DNA of 15,091 nt, from contig CBCTZG010000071.1 in NCBI GenBank assembly GCA_965151315.1, positions 1 through 15,091 of the forward strand, written 5' to 3'. The notes beneath the pieces were generated by a model that was given only the letters and a program-made list of their open reading frames with translations, searched no databases and was not told the origin of the DNA. This DNA comes from Avimonoglobus sp965151315 (GTDB lineage Bacteria; Bacillota; Clostridia; UBA1381). Both the position numbers and the translations under genes were made by a program. Positions 14,840 to 15,091 of this stretch are shown one piece after another; position 1 is the stretch's first letter; the number at the start of each line of letters is the position of its first letter.

Positions 14840-15030
14840 TTATATTTGTGTTTCTGAAAACTCCATATCGGCTTCATAACTTCTTTCTGCAAATATAACC
14901 CGATTTCTCTGAAACAAATCCTTTGGCAAAATCCCCGCCAAGCCCAAATATCAATCTCCCGCGTCCGCTGCCTGGCGGATTTCATTTTTTATTGTTTCCG
15001 GATAGGCTTCATTCCTTTTATTCCAGACAT
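14840..15030 (-). pseudogene. Decayed small gene, possible helix-turn-helix/transposase-like fragment
   Basis: On the minus strand, GGGAGGT (15043-15037) is correctly spaced before ATG at 15030, but the frame (MSGIKGMK...) stops after 13 codons. A neighbouring frame, reachable by restoring one base near 15008, continues with YPETIKNEIRQAADAG to a TGA at 14951-14953 and then, in the same frame, through sensible protein-like sequence (ILPKDLFQRNRVIFAERSY) to a TAA at 14840. The start resembles small helix-turn-helix proteins that open with a GxKGMKxYP-type stretch, some of them transposase components. One frameshift and one in-frame stop suggest a degraded gene. Family assignment is weak. Confidence 0.35.
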
Positions 15031-15050
15031 AATAATACCTCCCTATATAA

Positions 15051-15090
15051 TCTTAGTTTTTCTTTAATTTTCTCAGTTTTTCTTTCAATT
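15051..15090. repeat. Two 20-base tandem repeats, AT-rich
   Basis: The units at 15051-15070 and 15071-15090 match at 14 of their first 15 bases (core AGTTTTTCTTT) and diverge slightly after that. The array reaches the window edge, so more copies may follow. It lies just upstream of the decayed minus-strand gene. No function is evident. Confidence 0.5.
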
Positions 15091-15091
15091 T

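Noticed and set aside
1..15091. CRISPR array, tRNA or rRNA genes, phage or intact insertion sequence
   Set aside because: No regularly spaced direct repeats, cloverleaf folds, rRNA segments or intact transposase genes were seen anywhere in the window.

Overview
The window is a nitrogen-assimilation locus, most likely from an anaerobic Firmicute of class Clostridia. The reasons are strong AGGAGG-type ribosome binding sites, an archaeal-type split glutamate synthase with its own ferredoxin domain, a type III glutamine synthetase, an Amt-PII fusion and an ANTAR regulator. Family and genus cannot be fixed from the sequence alone.

Layout: two gene sets diverge from an AT-rich control region at about 8934-9417. 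The leftward (minus-strand) set reads glnN (type III glutamine synthetase), amt-PII (ammonium channel fused to a PII sensor), asnB (asparagine synthetase), pyrG (CTP synthase), purF (amidophosphoribosyltransferase) and the start of dapF (diaminopimelate epimerase, cut by the window edge). Most spacings are short: 20, 191, 13, -4 and 46 bases. The rightward (plus-strand) set reads gltB domain 1 (glutaminase), gltB domain 2 (ferredoxin plus FMN/3Fe-4S), gltB domain 3 (GXGXG beta-helix), a short type I-like glutamine synthetase, and an ANTAR-domain antiterminator. The last 360 bases hold no intact gene, only a decayed helix-turn-helix-like fragment and a short AT-rich tandem repeat.

How it fits together: ammonium enters by Amt, glutamine synthetases fix it into glutamine, and glutamate synthase recycles glutamine to glutamate. 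AsnB, PyrG and PurF spend glutamine amide nitrogen. The control region is the most interesting part. Both directions have a near-consensus housekeeping promoter followed almost at once by an intrinsic terminator. The 5' arm of each terminator can instead fold into a small hairpin with a six-base loop having A at position 1 and G at position 4, the loop signature known for ANTAR target RNAs. There are three such hairpins: one in the plus-strand leader and two, each with its own terminator, in the minus-strand leader. With the ANTAR protein encoded at the end of the plus operon, the window looks like a self-contained antitermination circuit controlling both arms. That is inference from sequence folding by eye, not a measured result.
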